42,732 nt of DNA from Betaproteobacteria bacterium (GCA_025356445.1 JANXSZ010000017.1:1-42732); one strand, 5' to 3'; shown: positions 9,160 to 18,791, numbered from the stretch's first letter. Made by a program: numbers and translations. Notes: generated from the sequence alone by a model not told the origin.

Positions 9160-9831
9160 ATGCGCCTTGTCCATAATTCTCTTCACCATGAAGTCGCCGC
9201 CACCTTGCGGGACCGCATCTTTGCGGGCGAGTTGGCTCCCGGTGCCTTTCTTGACGAATTGGCTTTGGTCGAGGATTTGAAAATCTCGCGTACCCCGTTG
9301 CGTGAGGCGCTCAAGGTGCTGACGGCAGAGGGCATCGTGCGCCATGAGCCGCGCCGGGGGTGCTTCGTGAACCAAGTCACCGAGCAAGACCTGGACGACA
9401 TCTTCCCTGTGCTGGCCTTGCTGGAGGGGCGCTGTGCTTTCGAGGCTGCCCACCGCGCCAGCGATGCGGATGTGCAAGCGCTGCAAACGTTGCATGACCG
9501 CTTGAACACCTTCGCCGCAGCAGGGCGCATTCCTGAGTACTACGAAGTGAATTTCGCTATCCATGAGGCCATCATCCTGCTGGCCAACAACCGCTGGTTG
9601 GCGCAGAGCATTGCTGACTTGCGCAAAATCGTGAAGCTTGCACGCCTGCAACAGCTGCACGCACCGGGCCGGTTGGCGCAGAGTTTGTCCGAGCACATGG
9701 CCGTGTTCGCCGCTCTCAAGGCCCGCGACGGCGATGGGGCAGAAGCCGCCATGCGCACCCATTTGACGCGGCAACGCGTGGCTTTGCGCGAGCTTGCGCG
9801 TAACTTGACATCAAGGCTTGTTTCCCTATGA
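9160..9831 (+). CDS. GntR-family regulator, FCD (FadR-like) subfamily
   Basis: This 223-residue regulator has an N-terminal winged helix-turn-helix (LRDRIFAGELAPGAFLDE, then LKISRTPLREALKVLTAEG, residues about 15-60). A C-terminal all-helical FCD effector domain has the metal-ligand-like His and Asp/Glu residues of this subfamily (NFAIHEAI and SEHMAVFAALKARD). It overlaps the malonyl-CoA decarboxylase gene by 4 nt (ATGA). In Rhizobium a GntR protein, MatR, precedes matA and responds to malonate; the same order here suggests a MatR-like role. An AT-rich dyad lies just upstream. Confidence 0.9.
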   Translation: MRLVHNSLHHEVAATLRDRIFAGELAPGAFLDELALVEDLKISRTPLREALKVLTAEGIVRHEPRRGCFVNQVTEQDLDDIFPVLALLEGRCAFEAAHRASDADVQALQTLHDRLNTFAAAGRIPEYYEVNFAIHEAIILLANNRWLAQSIADLRKIVKLARLQQLHAPGRLAQSLSEHMAVFAALKARDGDGAEAAMRTHLTRQRVALRELARNLTSRLVSL

Positions 9832-11396
9832 GTACCTCCAACTGGATTTCTCGCAGCGTCTCCAAGCTGCGCACCCCCTCGCCAGAGGTCGGCAAAACCA
9901 CTTCTAAAACCCCGCTGGAGGTGAAAAATGAACCAAATTCACCTTTGGCGCAAGCTGGTAAAGCTACATCAGCTATCAAAAATGTAGCGGCGTCAGCACC
10001 AACACCCGTACCCGCACCAACGTTGTCAGTGGCGGCGCCTGTCGCCGCCGCCACTTCGCGTTCCACCCGCGAACGCCTTAAAGCCACGCTGCGGCAAAAG
10101 GAAGAGGCCCTATCGCCCCGCGTGCTGCGCCGCACCCTGGAAGAACTGCGTGCCATCGTGGACCCCCAGGTCAGCGAAGTCGAAGGTGGCGTGCGCGCCA
10201 AAGGTGTGGCGGGCTGGTATGCCAGCGCTACGGTAGAGCGTCGGCGTGACATGTGGCTGTTGATGAGCGAGCAATTCGTCGCAGACCAGGCCAACCTCAA
10301 ACTTGCGCAAGCCCAGTTTGCTGCCGCTGTGGGCACGCCCGATGAAGCGGTGGCGGAGGTGCATTACCGCCGTGCCACCGTGTCGCCACGCCGCCGTTTG
10401 TTGCAGCGCTTCAGCGTGTTCCCCGAGGGCATCCGCTTCCTGGTGGACATGCGTGCCGACATGCTGCCTTACCTCAAGACCGACAAGCGCTTGCAGGCGC
10501 TGGACGTGGAAATGGAGTACATGTTCTCCACTTGGTTTGACGTGGGTTTTCTCAATCTGCGCCGTATCAGCTGGGATTCACCCGCGTCGCTGATCGAAAA
10601 GCTCATCAAATACGAAGCCGTTCACGACATCAAAAGCTGGGCCGATGTCAAAAACCGGCTGGATTCAGACCGCCGCTGCTACGGCTTTTTCCACCCCCGG
10701 TTGCCCGATGAGCCGTTGATTTTTGTCGAAGTCGCCATGCTCGATGGCATCGCCCGCAGCATCACGCCACTGCTGGACGAGTCCGCTGATGCCGAAGACC
10801 TGAGCAAAGCCACCACGGCTATTTTTTATTCCATCAGCAACACCCAGACCGGTCTGCGTGGCGTGAGCTTCGGCGATTCGCTGATTAAAACGGTGGTGGA
10901 AACGCTCAAAGTTGAGTTTCCTCGCCTCAAAACCTTCGCCACCCTGTCGCCTATTCCCGGCTTTCGGGCGTGGTTGACCAAAAACACCACCGCCATGCTG
11001 GCCCGCTCAAGTGAGAAAGAGCTGGCCGAATTGGGCCGTGCCGTGGGTTTTGAGCCGCCCCGTGCCGAGCATGTGCAGTCCGCCATGGAAAAACCCTTGG
11101 CCCTGCCTGATACCTCGCCCGTGCGCCGTTTCATGCAGCGCGCCGCTGCGCAGTATCTGGGCCGTGAGATGGTGGGTGGCAAACCGGCTGACCCGGTCGC
11201 CCGCTTTCACCTGGGCAACGGCGCTCGGGTTGAGCAGTTGAACTGGGCGGGTGACCCGTCCAGCAAAGGTCTCAAACAATCGTATGGACTGATGGTGAAT
11301 TACCTTTACGACCTGAAGCGGCTGGACAAACACCGCGCCATGCTGTTTCAGGGAAAAATACCAGTTTCCGGTGCGGTTGACGACTTGCTGGGGTGA
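9828..11396 (+). CDS. matA: Malonyl-CoA decarboxylase
   Basis: This 522-residue enzyme converts malonyl-CoA to acetyl-CoA and CO2. After an unusual low-complexity N-terminal extension (residues about 1-85, rich in Ala, Pro, Thr and Ser), a helical domain is followed by the catalytic acetyltransferase-fold domain. FFHPRLPDEPLIFVEVAMLD, IFYSISNTQTGLRGVSFGDS, TLSPIPGF, FHLGNGARVEQLNW and GLMVNYLYDL are diagnostic. The Ser of SISNTQ and the His of FHLGNGA correspond to the catalytic pair of human MCD. The extension contains a small palindromic element (9963-9988). The gene is coupled to the GntR regulator, and malonyl-CoA synthetase is encoded further down the same cluster. Confidence 0.95.
   Translation: MSTSNWISRSVSKLRTPSPEVGKTTSKTPLEVKNEPNSPLAQAGKATSAIKNVAASAPTPVPAPTLSVAAPVAAATSRSTRERLKATLRQKEEALSPRVLRRTLEELRAIVDPQVSEVEGGVRAKGVAGWYASATVERRRDMWLLMSEQFVADQANLKLAQAQFAAAVGTPDEAVAEVHYRRATVSPRRRLLQRFSVFPEGIRFLVDMRADMLPYLKTDKRLQALDVEMEYMFSTWFDVGFLNLRRISWDSPASLIEKLIKYEAVHDIKSWADVKNRLDSDRRCYGFFHPRLPDEPLIFVEVAMLDGIARSITPLLDESADAEDLSKATTAIFYSISNTQTGLRGVSFGDSLIKTVVETLKVEFPRLKTFATLSPIPGFRAWLTKNTTAMLARSSEKELAELGRAVGFEPPRAEHVQSAMEKPLALPDTSPVRRFMQRAAAQYLGREMVGGKPADPVARFHLGNGARVEQLNWAGDPSSKGLKQSYGLMVNYLYDLKRLDKHRAMLFQGKIPVSGAVDDLLG
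9963..9988 (-). repeat. Palindromic head-only copy of the interspersed element
   Basis: GCTACAT (9963-9969) and ATGTAGC (9982-9988) are perfect 7-bp arms. Read on the minus strand, 9971-9988 gives GCTAC-N7-ATAGCT followed by GATG, matching the head of the 54-nt element at 21212-21265. It is translated in frame within the low-complexity N-terminal extension of malonyl-CoA decarboxylase (residues about 46-54, KATSAIKNV). Confidence 0.55.
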
Positions 11397-11454
11397 CACT
11401 TTTACCCGGTATAAAAGCAGAAAAAAAGCAGAAAAAAGCAAATACAACAGACAA

Positions 11455-13596
11455 ATGGATACAAAAATGCCCATGAAGAGACAAACAAAAACCGTGGCCG
11501 CCGCCGCACTGTTGGTGCTGGCAGGCGTGGCCGCAATCCCTGCCCAAGCCCGCATTACCCGCATCGTCATCGACGAAACCCTGCCGCTGGCAGCGGATGC
11601 TTCCGGGGGCATCGCCTATGAGCAAGTTGCAGGCCGTGCCTTTGGTGAACTCGATCCGCGTCTGCCGGGGAACGCGCTTATTCAGGACATTGCGCTGGGC
11701 CAGGATACCGACGGCAAAGTGCGCTATGTGGCCACCTTTGTCCTCACCAAGCCTGTTGACATGGCCAAAGCCAGCGGTTTGCTGTGGCACGAGGTGCCCA
11801 ACCGGGGTTTGCGGCGGCCCAATGTGCCTGCTGAGCGCGCCAATGGTGATATTGACCTGACCAGTGCCTGGCAGGGGGACAACGCCGGTGCCACCGCCGT
11901 GCGCCCTACGGCCTCTGTTGCCGGTAGCCATTGGTTGCAGTTGCCCATTGCCCGTGGGCCGGGTGGCGCAGCCATCACGGGCGAGGTGTTTGGCCGCATC
12001 GTCAACCGTGCGGGCCCCTCGTCACAACCGTTGATCGTGCAAACCAACCCTGTGCCCTACAAGCCCGTCAGCCTGGACACCACGCAATCCCGGCTGGTGT
12101 CGCGCCGGGGTGAGTCCACGCGAGGTGAGGTCATTGGCGAAACCGTGATCGCGCCCGCCGACTGGGCCTGGGCCAAGTGCGATGCGGCCAACCCTTTTCC
12201 CGGTGTGCCGGATGCGACGCAGATTTGCCTGAAAAACGGCTTTGACGCCTCACGCCTCTACCAAGTGGTGTTCAAGGCGGCTGATCCCTATGTGCTGGGC
12301 GTGGGGTTTGCTGCTTGGCGTGACATGGGGGTTTTTTTCAAACAGGCAAAGACCGACGATACCGGCACGCCGAACCCGGTGGTCCAGCGTGTCACGCACA
12401 GCATCGGGCGCGGTGTTTCGCAATCGGGCAATTTTTTGCGCGGCTGGTTGCACCTGGGGTTCAACCAGGACGAGGCTGGGCGACAGGTTCATGATGGCCT
12501 GTGGCCTCTCATCGCCGGGCGGCGTATCGCGCTTAACTTCCGCTGGGCCCAGCCAGACGGTGTTTTAGAGTTGTACCAGGCGGGTAGCGAAGGCCCGCAA
12601 TGGTGGTCGCGTCACCCTGATCCGGTGCGCGGTGGGGCGGCGGCGGGCATTCTTGACCGCTGCGAAGCCAGCAAAACCTGTCCCAAGATTGTTGAAAGCT
12701 TTGGTTCTGCCGAGGTCTGGGCACTCAAGCTCACGCCAGAATGGGTGGGCACCGATGGCAAGGCCGATTTGCCCCTGCCTGCCAACGTGCGACGCTACTA
12801 CATTGCCAGCTCCAACCACGGTGGTGGTGCCGGTGGTTTTGACACCAGTTTGCCGGGCGTGGGCTTGCCGACGGTAGGGGCCAGTTGCCCAGGCAACAAC
12901 TACGGCACCGGCCTGTTGCCTGCCAACCCCATGCCGCACACCGAAACGGTCAATGCGCTGCGGGTTCACTTTCGCAACTGGGTGATGCGTGGCACAGCGC
13001 CTCCAGCCAGCCGTTATCCCACACTGGCCGCACGCCCTGGTGAGGCGCGGGGTACGCTGGCGCTAGCGAACAAAGCCAGCCTGGGTTTTCCCACCCTCCC
13101 TCAACTGCGCCCTACCGTACCAGAGCCTGACTTCATCATGCCGGTGCTGGACTACGACTGGGGCCCTGACTTCAACGCCAGGGATGGCGCAGGCATTGCA
13201 GGCTATGCGCCGCCCCCCATCAAGCATGTGCTGACCATGCTGGCACCCCGCGTGGATGCCGATGGCAACGAACTGGGCGGTGTCCCGGTTGTGCTGGCAG
13301 CGGCACCTTTGGGGACTTACCTGGGCTGGAACATCACTGCGGGTGGCGCCAGACCCTTTCACCAAGGGCAGATCTGCAATTACGTAGGCGGCATGGTGCC
13401 ATTTGCCAAAACGGCGCAAGAACGACAAGCTAACGCCGATCCCCGCCTGTCGCTGGAGGAGCGCTACGGTTCCCACGATGGTTATGTGAACGCGGTCACC
13501 CAAGCCAGCCAGCGCGCTGTGGCTGAGGGGTTTTTGCTGGCTGACGACGCGGCTGCGTTGGTCCAGGCGGCGCAAGCGAGTGCAGTCTTGCGCTGA
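11455..13596 (+). CDS. Secreted alpha/beta-hydrolase domain protein
   Basis: This protein of about 713 residues has a signal peptide (MKRQTKTVAAAALLVLAG, cleavage probably after AQA), so it is expected in the periplasm or outside the cell. It resembles the large alpha/beta-hydrolase family I know as PF20091. The nucleophile elbow G-V-S-Q-S-G lies in SIGRGVSQSGNFLRGWL, and a late HDGYVNAV segment could carry the catalytic His. The substrate is unknown; an ester or lactone is likely. Three in-frame ATGs (11455, 11467, 11473) compete, and the last gives the tightest signal peptide. It lies between matA and the Bug-type binding-protein gene, so it may release an acid that the cluster then uses. 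Confidence 0.75.
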   Translation: MDTKMPMKRQTKTVAAAALLVLAGVAAIPAQARITRIVIDETLPLAADASGGIAYEQVAGRAFGELDPRLPGNALIQDIALGQDTDGKVRYVATFVLTKPVDMAKASGLLWHEVPNRGLRRPNVPAERANGDIDLTSAWQGDNAGATAVRPTASVAGSHWLQLPIARGPGGAAITGEVFGRIVNRAGPSSQPLIVQTNPVPYKPVSLDTTQSRLVSRRGESTRGEVIGETVIAPADWAWAKCDAANPFPGVPDATQICLKNGFDASRLYQVVFKAADPYVLGVGFAAWRDMGVFFKQAKTDDTGTPNPVVQRVTHSIGRGVSQSGNFLRGWLHLGFNQDEAGRQVHDGLWPLIAGRRIALNFRWAQPDGVLELYQAGSEGPQWWSRHPDPVRGGAAAGILDRCEASKTCPKIVESFGSAEVWALKLTPEWVGTDGKADLPLPANVRRYYIASSNHGGGAGGFDTSLPGVGLPTVGASCPGNNYGTGLLPANPMPHTETVNALRVHFRNWVMRGTAPPASRYPTLAARPGEARGTLALANKASLGFPTLPQLRPTVPEPDFIMPVLDYDWGPDFNARDGAGIAGYAPPPIKHVLTMLAPRVDADGNELGGVPVVLAAAPLGTYLGWNITAGGARPFHQGQICNYVGGMVPFAKTAQERQANADPRLSLEERYGSHDGYVNAVTQASQRAVAEGFLLADDAAALVQAAQASAVLR

Positions 13597-13700
13597 TGGC
13601 TCGCGCTGTTCGTCCCTTTCCTCACATCCTTGCATTTCAAGTTTCAACCCTGTTCAACAATACTCAACAATACTCAGCAATACCGCCAGGAGACAAAACC

Positions 13701-14714
13701 ATGACTAACGTGAACGCCCCAACTTTCCATCGACGCGACATACTGCGCATCGCAGCTTTCAACGCAGCCGCCGCCACGGCCCTGACCACCTCACCCCTGC
13801 TGTTCGCCCAAAGCAGCTGGCCCACCAAGCCGGTGAACGTGATCGTGCCTTTCCCCGCAGGCGGTGGCACCGATGCTTTTGCACGGCCTTTATCTGCGGT
13901 GTTTTCCAAAAACACGGGTAAGCAGATGGTGATTGACAACCGGGGGGGGGCGGGCGGCACGTTGGGTGCCAGCATCGCTGCCAAGGCCGCACCGGACGGG
14001 TACAGCTACTTCATCGGCGCGGTTCACCACGCCATTGCGCCCAGCATGTACCCCAAACTGGACTACAGCATCGAGAAAGACTTTATCCCCCTGGCACTGA
14101 TCGCCAACGTGCCACAGGTGCTGGTGGTCAACCCCAAGAAATTCGCGACCGAGGACTTCAAAGCCTTTATCGCGCTGATGCGGGCCAACCCAGGCCGCTA
14201 CAACTACGGCTCAGCCGGTGGTGGTACCTCCCACCATTTGGCCGGTGAGTTGTTCAAGCTGCAAAGCAAAACCTTTATCACCCACATTCCCTACCGAGGT
14301 GCTGGCCCGGCACTGCAAGACCTGATGGCTGGCAATATCGACATGATGTTTGACGGTTTGGGCTCCAGTGCCCAGCACATCAAAGGCGGGCGTATCAAGG
14401 CGCTGATGGTCTCGGGCAACAAGCGCAACCCGGCTTTCCCTGATGTGCCCTGCGCCGCTGAAGTGGGTTTGCCTGACTACACCGTCACCACCTGGTACGG
14501 CCTGTTCACTCCCAAAGGCACACCCGAAGAAGCCCAAACCCGCATGCTGGAAGAGTTGAAAAAAGCCAGTGCAGCGGACGAGTTCAAAACCGCCTGGGCC
14601 AACAACGGTGCCGAGTTCTCCAGCATGTCACCCGCCCAGTTTGGCGGTTTTGTGAGCGCCGAGGTGAAGCGCTGGGCTGCCGTGGTCAAGGCCTCGGGTG
14701 CCAAGCTGGACTGA
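13701..14714 (+). CDS. Bug/TctC-family periplasmic solute-binding protein
   Basis: This 337-residue binding protein of the tripartite tricarboxylate transporter receptor family has the typical start of the mature part (WPTKPVNVIVPFPAGGGTD), then GKQMVIDNRGGAGGT, then YNYGSAGGGTSHHLAGELFK. The leader has a twin-arginine-like HRRDILR followed by a hydrophobic Ala-rich stretch. The start at 13701 has AGGAG upstream. Such proteins bind carboxylic acids in the periplasm; the malonate genes around it suggest a dicarboxylate ligand. No tctA or tctB membrane genes are present here, so it is an orphan receptor, as is common in Burkholderiales. Codons at 13942-13950 form a run of nine G. Confidence 0.92.
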   Translation: MTNVNAPTFHRRDILRIAAFNAAAATALTTSPLLFAQSSWPTKPVNVIVPFPAGGGTDAFARPLSAVFSKNTGKQMVIDNRGGAGGTLGASIAAKAAPDGYSYFIGAVHHAIAPSMYPKLDYSIEKDFIPLALIANVPQVLVVNPKKFATEDFKAFIALMRANPGRYNYGSAGGGTSHHLAGELFKLQSKTFITHIPYRGAGPALQDLMAGNIDMMFDGLGSSAQHIKGGRIKALMVSGNKRNPAFPDVPCAAEVGLPDYTVTTWYGLFTPKGTPEEAQTRMLEELKKASAADEFKTAWANNGAEFSSMSPAQFGGFVSAEVKRWAAVVKASGAKLD

Positions 14715-14724
14715 GCAGGGCGGC

Positions 14725-15492
14725 ATGAGCGGACACATTCAAGTTACTCCAGCCAGCTTCGACGGTGCGGTCGTGTGCGTCACGCTGTCGCATCCCGGTA
14801 AACTCAACGCCATGTCACGCACCATGTGGCGTGAGCTGCGCTCTGTTTTTGAGAGCTTGCACAGCACACCCGCTGTGCGCTGCGTGCTGATTCAAGGCGA
14901 AAAAAACAGTTTTTGTGCGGGGGGGGACATCTCGGAATACCCCGCTTTTCGTTTTGATGAAGCCGCACTCCGCGAATTTCACGAGAGCGATGTCTGGGGT
15001 GGCCTCTCGGCTATGCTGGCCTGCGACGTGCCCATCGTTGCGTTGATCGAAGGCGCCTGCATGGGCGCGGGCATGGAGATTGCCAGTTGCTGCGACTTGC
15101 GCATCGCAAGCGCCTCCGCCCAGTTCGGCGCACCCATCGCCAAACTCGGCTTTCCCATGGCCCCCCGCGAAGCCGCGCTGGTCGCCCGTGCCGCTGGCGA
15201 GTTGACCGCCCGCGAAATGCTGCTGGAAGCTGCCGTGCTAAGCGCCGCAGAGATGAAAGCCCGTGGCTTCTTGAACCGTGTGCTAGCGGATGACGCTGTT
15301 GCGGCCAGTGCAGAGGCCAGCGCCCAGCGTATTGCCAGCCTTGCGCCTCAAGCGGCAAGGCTGAACAAGCAAACTTTCAGGCACGCCACCGTGGCTGTCC
15401 AGGTGTCGGCCATCGCTTACCAGTACGCCGATTCTCCTGAGCACCGTGAAGGTATCACTGCCTTCCTCCACAAACGAAAACCCCAGTTTTAA
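14725..15492 (+). CDS. Crotonase-fold (enoyl-CoA hydratase/isomerase family) protein
   Basis: This 255-residue CoA-thioester enzyme has the crotonase fold. The oxyanion-hole segments are visible: NSFCAGGDIS near residue 65 and EGACMGAGMEIASCCDLRIA at 109-128. Glu118 matches the first catalytic Glu of rat hydratase (Glu144). The second (Glu164, in the family pattern PEILLG) is replaced here: the segment reads GAPIAKLGF with Ile138 at that position. Simple hydration is therefore unlikely; isomerisation, decarboxylation or thioester hydrolysis are alternatives. The start at 14725 has AGGG 6 nt upstream and lies 10 nt after the binding-protein stop, within the malonate cluster. Confidence 0.88.
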   Translation: MSGHIQVTPASFDGAVVCVTLSHPGKLNAMSRTMWRELRSVFESLHSTPAVRCVLIQGEKNSFCAGGDISEYPAFRFDEAALREFHESDVWGGLSAMLACDVPIVALIEGACMGAGMEIASCCDLRIASASAQFGAPIAKLGFPMAPREAALVARAAGELTAREMLLEAAVLSAAEMKARGFLNRVLADDAVAASAEASAQRIASLAPQAARLNKQTFRHATVAVQVSAIAYQYADSPEHREGITAFLHKRKPQF

Positions 15493-15517
15493 TTTTGTTT
15501 CTAATCCTGTTCAAGCC

Positions 15518-17086
15518 ATGACAACCCAAAGCAGCAACCACAACCTCTTTGCCGCCCTGCGCGCAGCCTTTCCCGCTGACCTGAACGCGGTAGCCGTTGA
15601 GACCGATAACGGCCTGACCTACACCTGGCACGATCTGGAGCGCTCTACCGCCATGGTGGCCAACCTGCTGCAATCGCTGGACTTGGCGCCCGGTGCCCGC
15701 GTGGCGGTGCAGGTGGAAAAATCCGTCGAAGCCATGGTGCTTTACCTCGCCACACTGCGCGCAGGCTATGTGTTTTTGCCGCTGAACACGGCCTACCAAA
15801 GTGCTGAGATCGAGTACTTCATCGGCAACGCCGAACCCGCCGTGGTGGTGTGCAGCCCGTCCAACTTCGGCTGGGTCAGCAAAATTGCCTTCAAGGCGGG
15901 TACGAACAGCGTCTTCACCCTGGGCGACGACCGCACTGGCAGCCTGCTAGACCGCGCCGCCCACCACAGCGACCAGCACACCTGCGCCACCAGCAGCGCA
16001 GACGACCTTGCCGCCATCCTGTACACCAGCGGCACCACAGGCCGTAGCAAGGGCGCGATGCTGTCACACAGCAACATGCTTTCCAACGCGCTGGTGCTCA
16101 AAGACTACTGGGGCTGGAGAACGGCAGAGCAGGGCGGTGATGTGCTGATCCACGCGTTGCCCATCTTCCATGTCCACGGCCTGTTCGTGGCGCTGCACGG
16201 TGCGTTGATCAACGGCAGCAAAATCATCTGGATGGCCAAGTTCGATCCCAAATTTGCCATCGCCAAAATGGCGGAAGCCACCGTTTTCATGGGCGTACCC
16301 ACGCTGTACGTGCGCATGTTGGCCGAGCCGGGTTTGACGCAAGAAGCCGTGCGCCACATGCGCCTGTTCATCGCTGGTTCTGCGCCCCTATTGCTGGAAA
16401 CCTTTACGGAATGGCAAACCCGCACCGGCCACACCATTCTGGAACGCTACGGCATGAGCGAAACGGCCATGCTCACCAGCAACCCCTACGCAGCCGATGC
16501 ACGTTATGGTGGTCAAAGCGAGCGTCGCGGCGGTACGGTGGGTTTCCCACTGCCCGGTGTGACGTTGCGGGTGCAAGATGACGAAGGCCAAGTCTTGGCG
16601 ACAGGTGAGATCGGCGGCATCCAGGTCAAAGGCCCAAACATCTTCAAAGGCTACTGGCGTATGCCCGAGAAGACCGCCGAAGAGTTCACCGCCGATGGTT
16701 TTTTCAAAACCGGCGATGTCGGCAAGGTGGACGAGCGTGGCTACGTCACCATTGTGGGCCGCTCCAAAGACCTCATCATCAGCGGCGGCTACAACGTCTA
16801 TCCCGCAGAAATCGAGGGCTATATCAACGATATGCCGGGCGTGAACGAGAGCGCGCTGGTTGGTGTGCCGCACCCTGATTTCGGTGAAGTAGGCGTGGCC
16901 GTGGTAATCGCCAAACCGGGGGCCAGCCTAGCGTCTGAGCAGATCATTGCTGACCTGAAGTCAAAACTGGCCAATTTCAAAATCCCCAAACACTGCTTTG
17001 TGGTGGCCGAATTGCCACGTAATACCATGGGGAAGGTACAGAAGAACTTGCTGCGGGAGCAGTACAAGGGGTTGTTCAAGGCTTGA
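15518..17086 (+). CDS. matB: Malonyl-CoA synthetase (acyl-CoA ligase family)
   Basis: This 522-residue ANL-superfamily ligase makes malonyl-CoA from malonate, ATP and CoA. The ATP loop YTSGTTGRSKG is at residues 169-179; LPIFHVHGLF, AGSAPLLLETFTEWQTRTGH, ERYGMSETAM, FFKTGDVG and GGYNVYPAEIE follow in order, ending with the catalytic Lys of NTMGKVQKN. The SAPLL...TGH..LERYGMSET run closely resembles known MatB proteins and separates it from general fatty acyl-CoA ligases. The start at 15518 follows the crotonase-like gene by 25 nt. With malonyl-CoA decarboxylase in the same cluster it forms a complete route from malonate to acetyl-CoA. Confidence 0.93.
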   Translation: MTTQSSNHNLFAALRAAFPADLNAVAVETDNGLTYTWHDLERSTAMVANLLQSLDLAPGARVAVQVEKSVEAMVLYLATLRAGYVFLPLNTAYQSAEIEYFIGNAEPAVVVCSPSNFGWVSKIAFKAGTNSVFTLGDDRTGSLLDRAAHHSDQHTCATSSADDLAAILYTSGTTGRSKGAMLSHSNMLSNALVLKDYWGWRTAEQGGDVLIHALPIFHVHGLFVALHGALINGSKIIWMAKFDPKFAIAKMAEATVFMGVPTLYVRMLAEPGLTQEAVRHMRLFIAGSAPLLLETFTEWQTRTGHTILERYGMSETAMLTSNPYAADARYGGQSERRGGTVGFPLPGVTLRVQDDEGQVLATGEIGGIQVKGPNIFKGYWRMPEKTAEEFTADGFFKTGDVGKVDERGYVTIVGRSKDLIISGGYNVYPAEIEGYINDMPGVNESALVGVPHPDFGEVGVAVVIAKPGASLASEQIIADLKSKLANFKIPKHCFVVAELPRNTMGKVQKNLLREQYKGLFKA

Positions 17087-17107
17087 AGTTCTCGGTTTGA
17101 CACCCAT

Positions 17108-18766
17108 TTGCCCTTAAGCTTGCGCCCCGCAGAGCACTCGCTTCCCCTGTCAAAAGCCTTGAACGGATCTCGCTTGAAAGACCAACTCACCCGCAGCCTG
17201 TCCCTGCTTGCTAAAGTCCCCAACCGTCATCTGCTGGCCAGTGGCTTGCGTGGGGTGGAGCGTGAAACCTTGCGCGTTACCCCGCAGGGCAAGCTGGCCC
17301 TGACGCCCCATCCTGCTGCCTTGGGGTCGGCGCTGACGAACCCGCAAATCACCACCGATTATTCGGAATCGCTGATGGAGTTCATCACGCCCGCAGAACC
17401 CGACATTGCCACTGCACTCACACAGCTCGACGCTATCCACCGCTTTGCCATCACCGAGTTGGACAAAAAAGAAGAGCTGCTGTGGAGCCAGTCCATGCCA
17501 GGCGAGTTGCCTGAAGAGGCCGACATCCCCATCGCGTGGTACGGCAAATCCCATATTGGGATGCTCAAGCACGTCTACCGACGCGGCTTGGCGCTGCGTT
17601 ACGGCAAATCCATGCAATGCATTGCAGGCATCCACTACAACTATTCTGTGTCTGACGACCTGTGGAAAGCCTTGCATGCCGCAGACCCGACGCTGGCCTC
17701 GGACAAGGATTACCAGTCTGAACGCTACATCGCTGCCATTCGCAATTTCATGCGCTACAGCTGGCTCCTGATGTACCTGTTTGGTGCATCGCCTGCGCTG
17801 CCGGCCCATTTTTTACGCGGTCAAAAACACCAACTGGAACGTTTGTCCGACGACACGCTGTATTTGCCATATGCCACCAGCCTGCGCATGAGCGATCTGG
17901 GCTACCAAAACGACGCCCAAGCAGGTTTGATTCCGCCGTACAACACCATGTACAGCTACATGCGCAGTCTGGCGCTGGCAGTGCGCAAGCCTTACCCGTT
18001 CTACGAAACCCTGGGCACACAACGCCATGGCGAGTGGTGGCAAATCAACACCAATGTGCTGCAAATCGAAAACGAGTACTACGCCACCATCCGCCCCAAG
18101 CGCGTGATCCGCACTGGTGAGCGCCCGCTGGAGGCCCTGTGCGCACGTGGCATCCAGTACATCGAGGTGCGCTGTATGGACGTTGATCCGTTCGAGCCTA
18201 TCGGTATCAGTTTGCAGACTGCTCGCTTCCTGGACGCTTTTTTACTGTTCTGTGCGCTGGAAGACAGTCCGCAAACCAATGAAAAAATCGGTGCTGAGAA
18301 TGCAGACAACTTTGCCAAAACAGTGAAGGAAGGCCGTCGCCACGGCTTGCAATTGCACTGTGACGGTACCAGTCGCGACCTGAAAACTTGGGGTCTGGAA
18401 TTGCTGGAGCGCATAGCGCCCGTGGCTGCCCTGTTGGACGAATTGCGTGGTGACACGGTTCATGCGCAATCGCTGCTCGAACAGCAGGCCAAACTGCGCG
18501 ATGTGACGCTGACGCCTTCAGCCAAGGTGCTGGCAGCGATTCACCAACATGGCGATTCCTACCCCGCATTCGGCCTGGCCCAGAGCCATGCCCATGCCGC
18601 TGACTTCCGTGCCCGGCCCTTGAGCGACGCTGAGCGCAGCGCCCTCAACGCGCTGGCCGCATCGTCCTTGGCAGAGCAAGCGCAGATGGAAAGCGTACAA
18701 ACGGGCAGCTTCGATGACTTCATCACCGACTACCGGGCACGCACGCCTACTGAGTTGTGCGGTTAA
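17108..18766 (+). CDS. gshA: Glutamate-cysteine ligase
   Basis: This is a proteobacterial (type 1) glutamate-cysteine ligase, the first enzyme of glutathione synthesis. The conserved segments are [25 protein letters not shown], the [10 protein letters not shown] region, [16 protein letters not shown] and [14 protein letters not shown]. The annotated start at 17108 is a TTG; no ATG precedes the conserved region. TTG codons at 17159 or 17174 would give a shorter, equally plausible N-terminus. Length (up to 552 residues) agrees with the family. It is 21 nt after matB in the same direction but functionally separate, and it converges on mrcA. Confidence 0.93.
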   Translation: MPLSLRPAEHSLPLSKALNGSRLKDQLTRSLSLLAKVPNRHLLASGLRGVERETLRVTPQGKLALTPHPAALGSALTNPQITTDYSESLMEFITPAEPDIATALTQLDAIHRFAITELDKKEELLWSQSMPGELPEEADIPIAWYGKSHIGMLKHVYRRGLALRYGKSMQCIAGIHYNYSVSDDLWKALHAADPTLASDKDYQSERYIAAIRNFMRYSWLLMYLFGASPALPAHFLRGQKHQLERLSDDTLYLPYATSLRMSDLGYQNDAQAGLIPPYNTMYSYMRSLALAVRKPYPFYETLGTQRHGEWWQINTNVLQIENEYYATIRPKRVIRTGERPLEALCARGIQYIEVRCMDVDPFEPIGISLQTARFLDAFLLFCALEDSPQTNEKIGAENADNFAKTVKEGRRHGLQLHCDGTSRDLKTWGLELLERIAPVAALLDELRGDTVHAQSLLEQQAKLRDVTLTPSAKVLAAIHQHGDSYPAFGLAQSHAHAADFRARPLSDAERSALNALAASSLAEQAQMESVQTGSFDDFITDYRARTPTELCG

Positions 18767-18791
18767 GCATAGTTAACGGCTGCTAATTGCG

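Noticed and set aside
13942-13950. Run of nine G in the Bug-family gene, possible phase-variable tract
   Set aside because: It encodes the conserved NRGGAGGT motif of the family, so it is explained by protein sequence; a single tract does not support phase variation.
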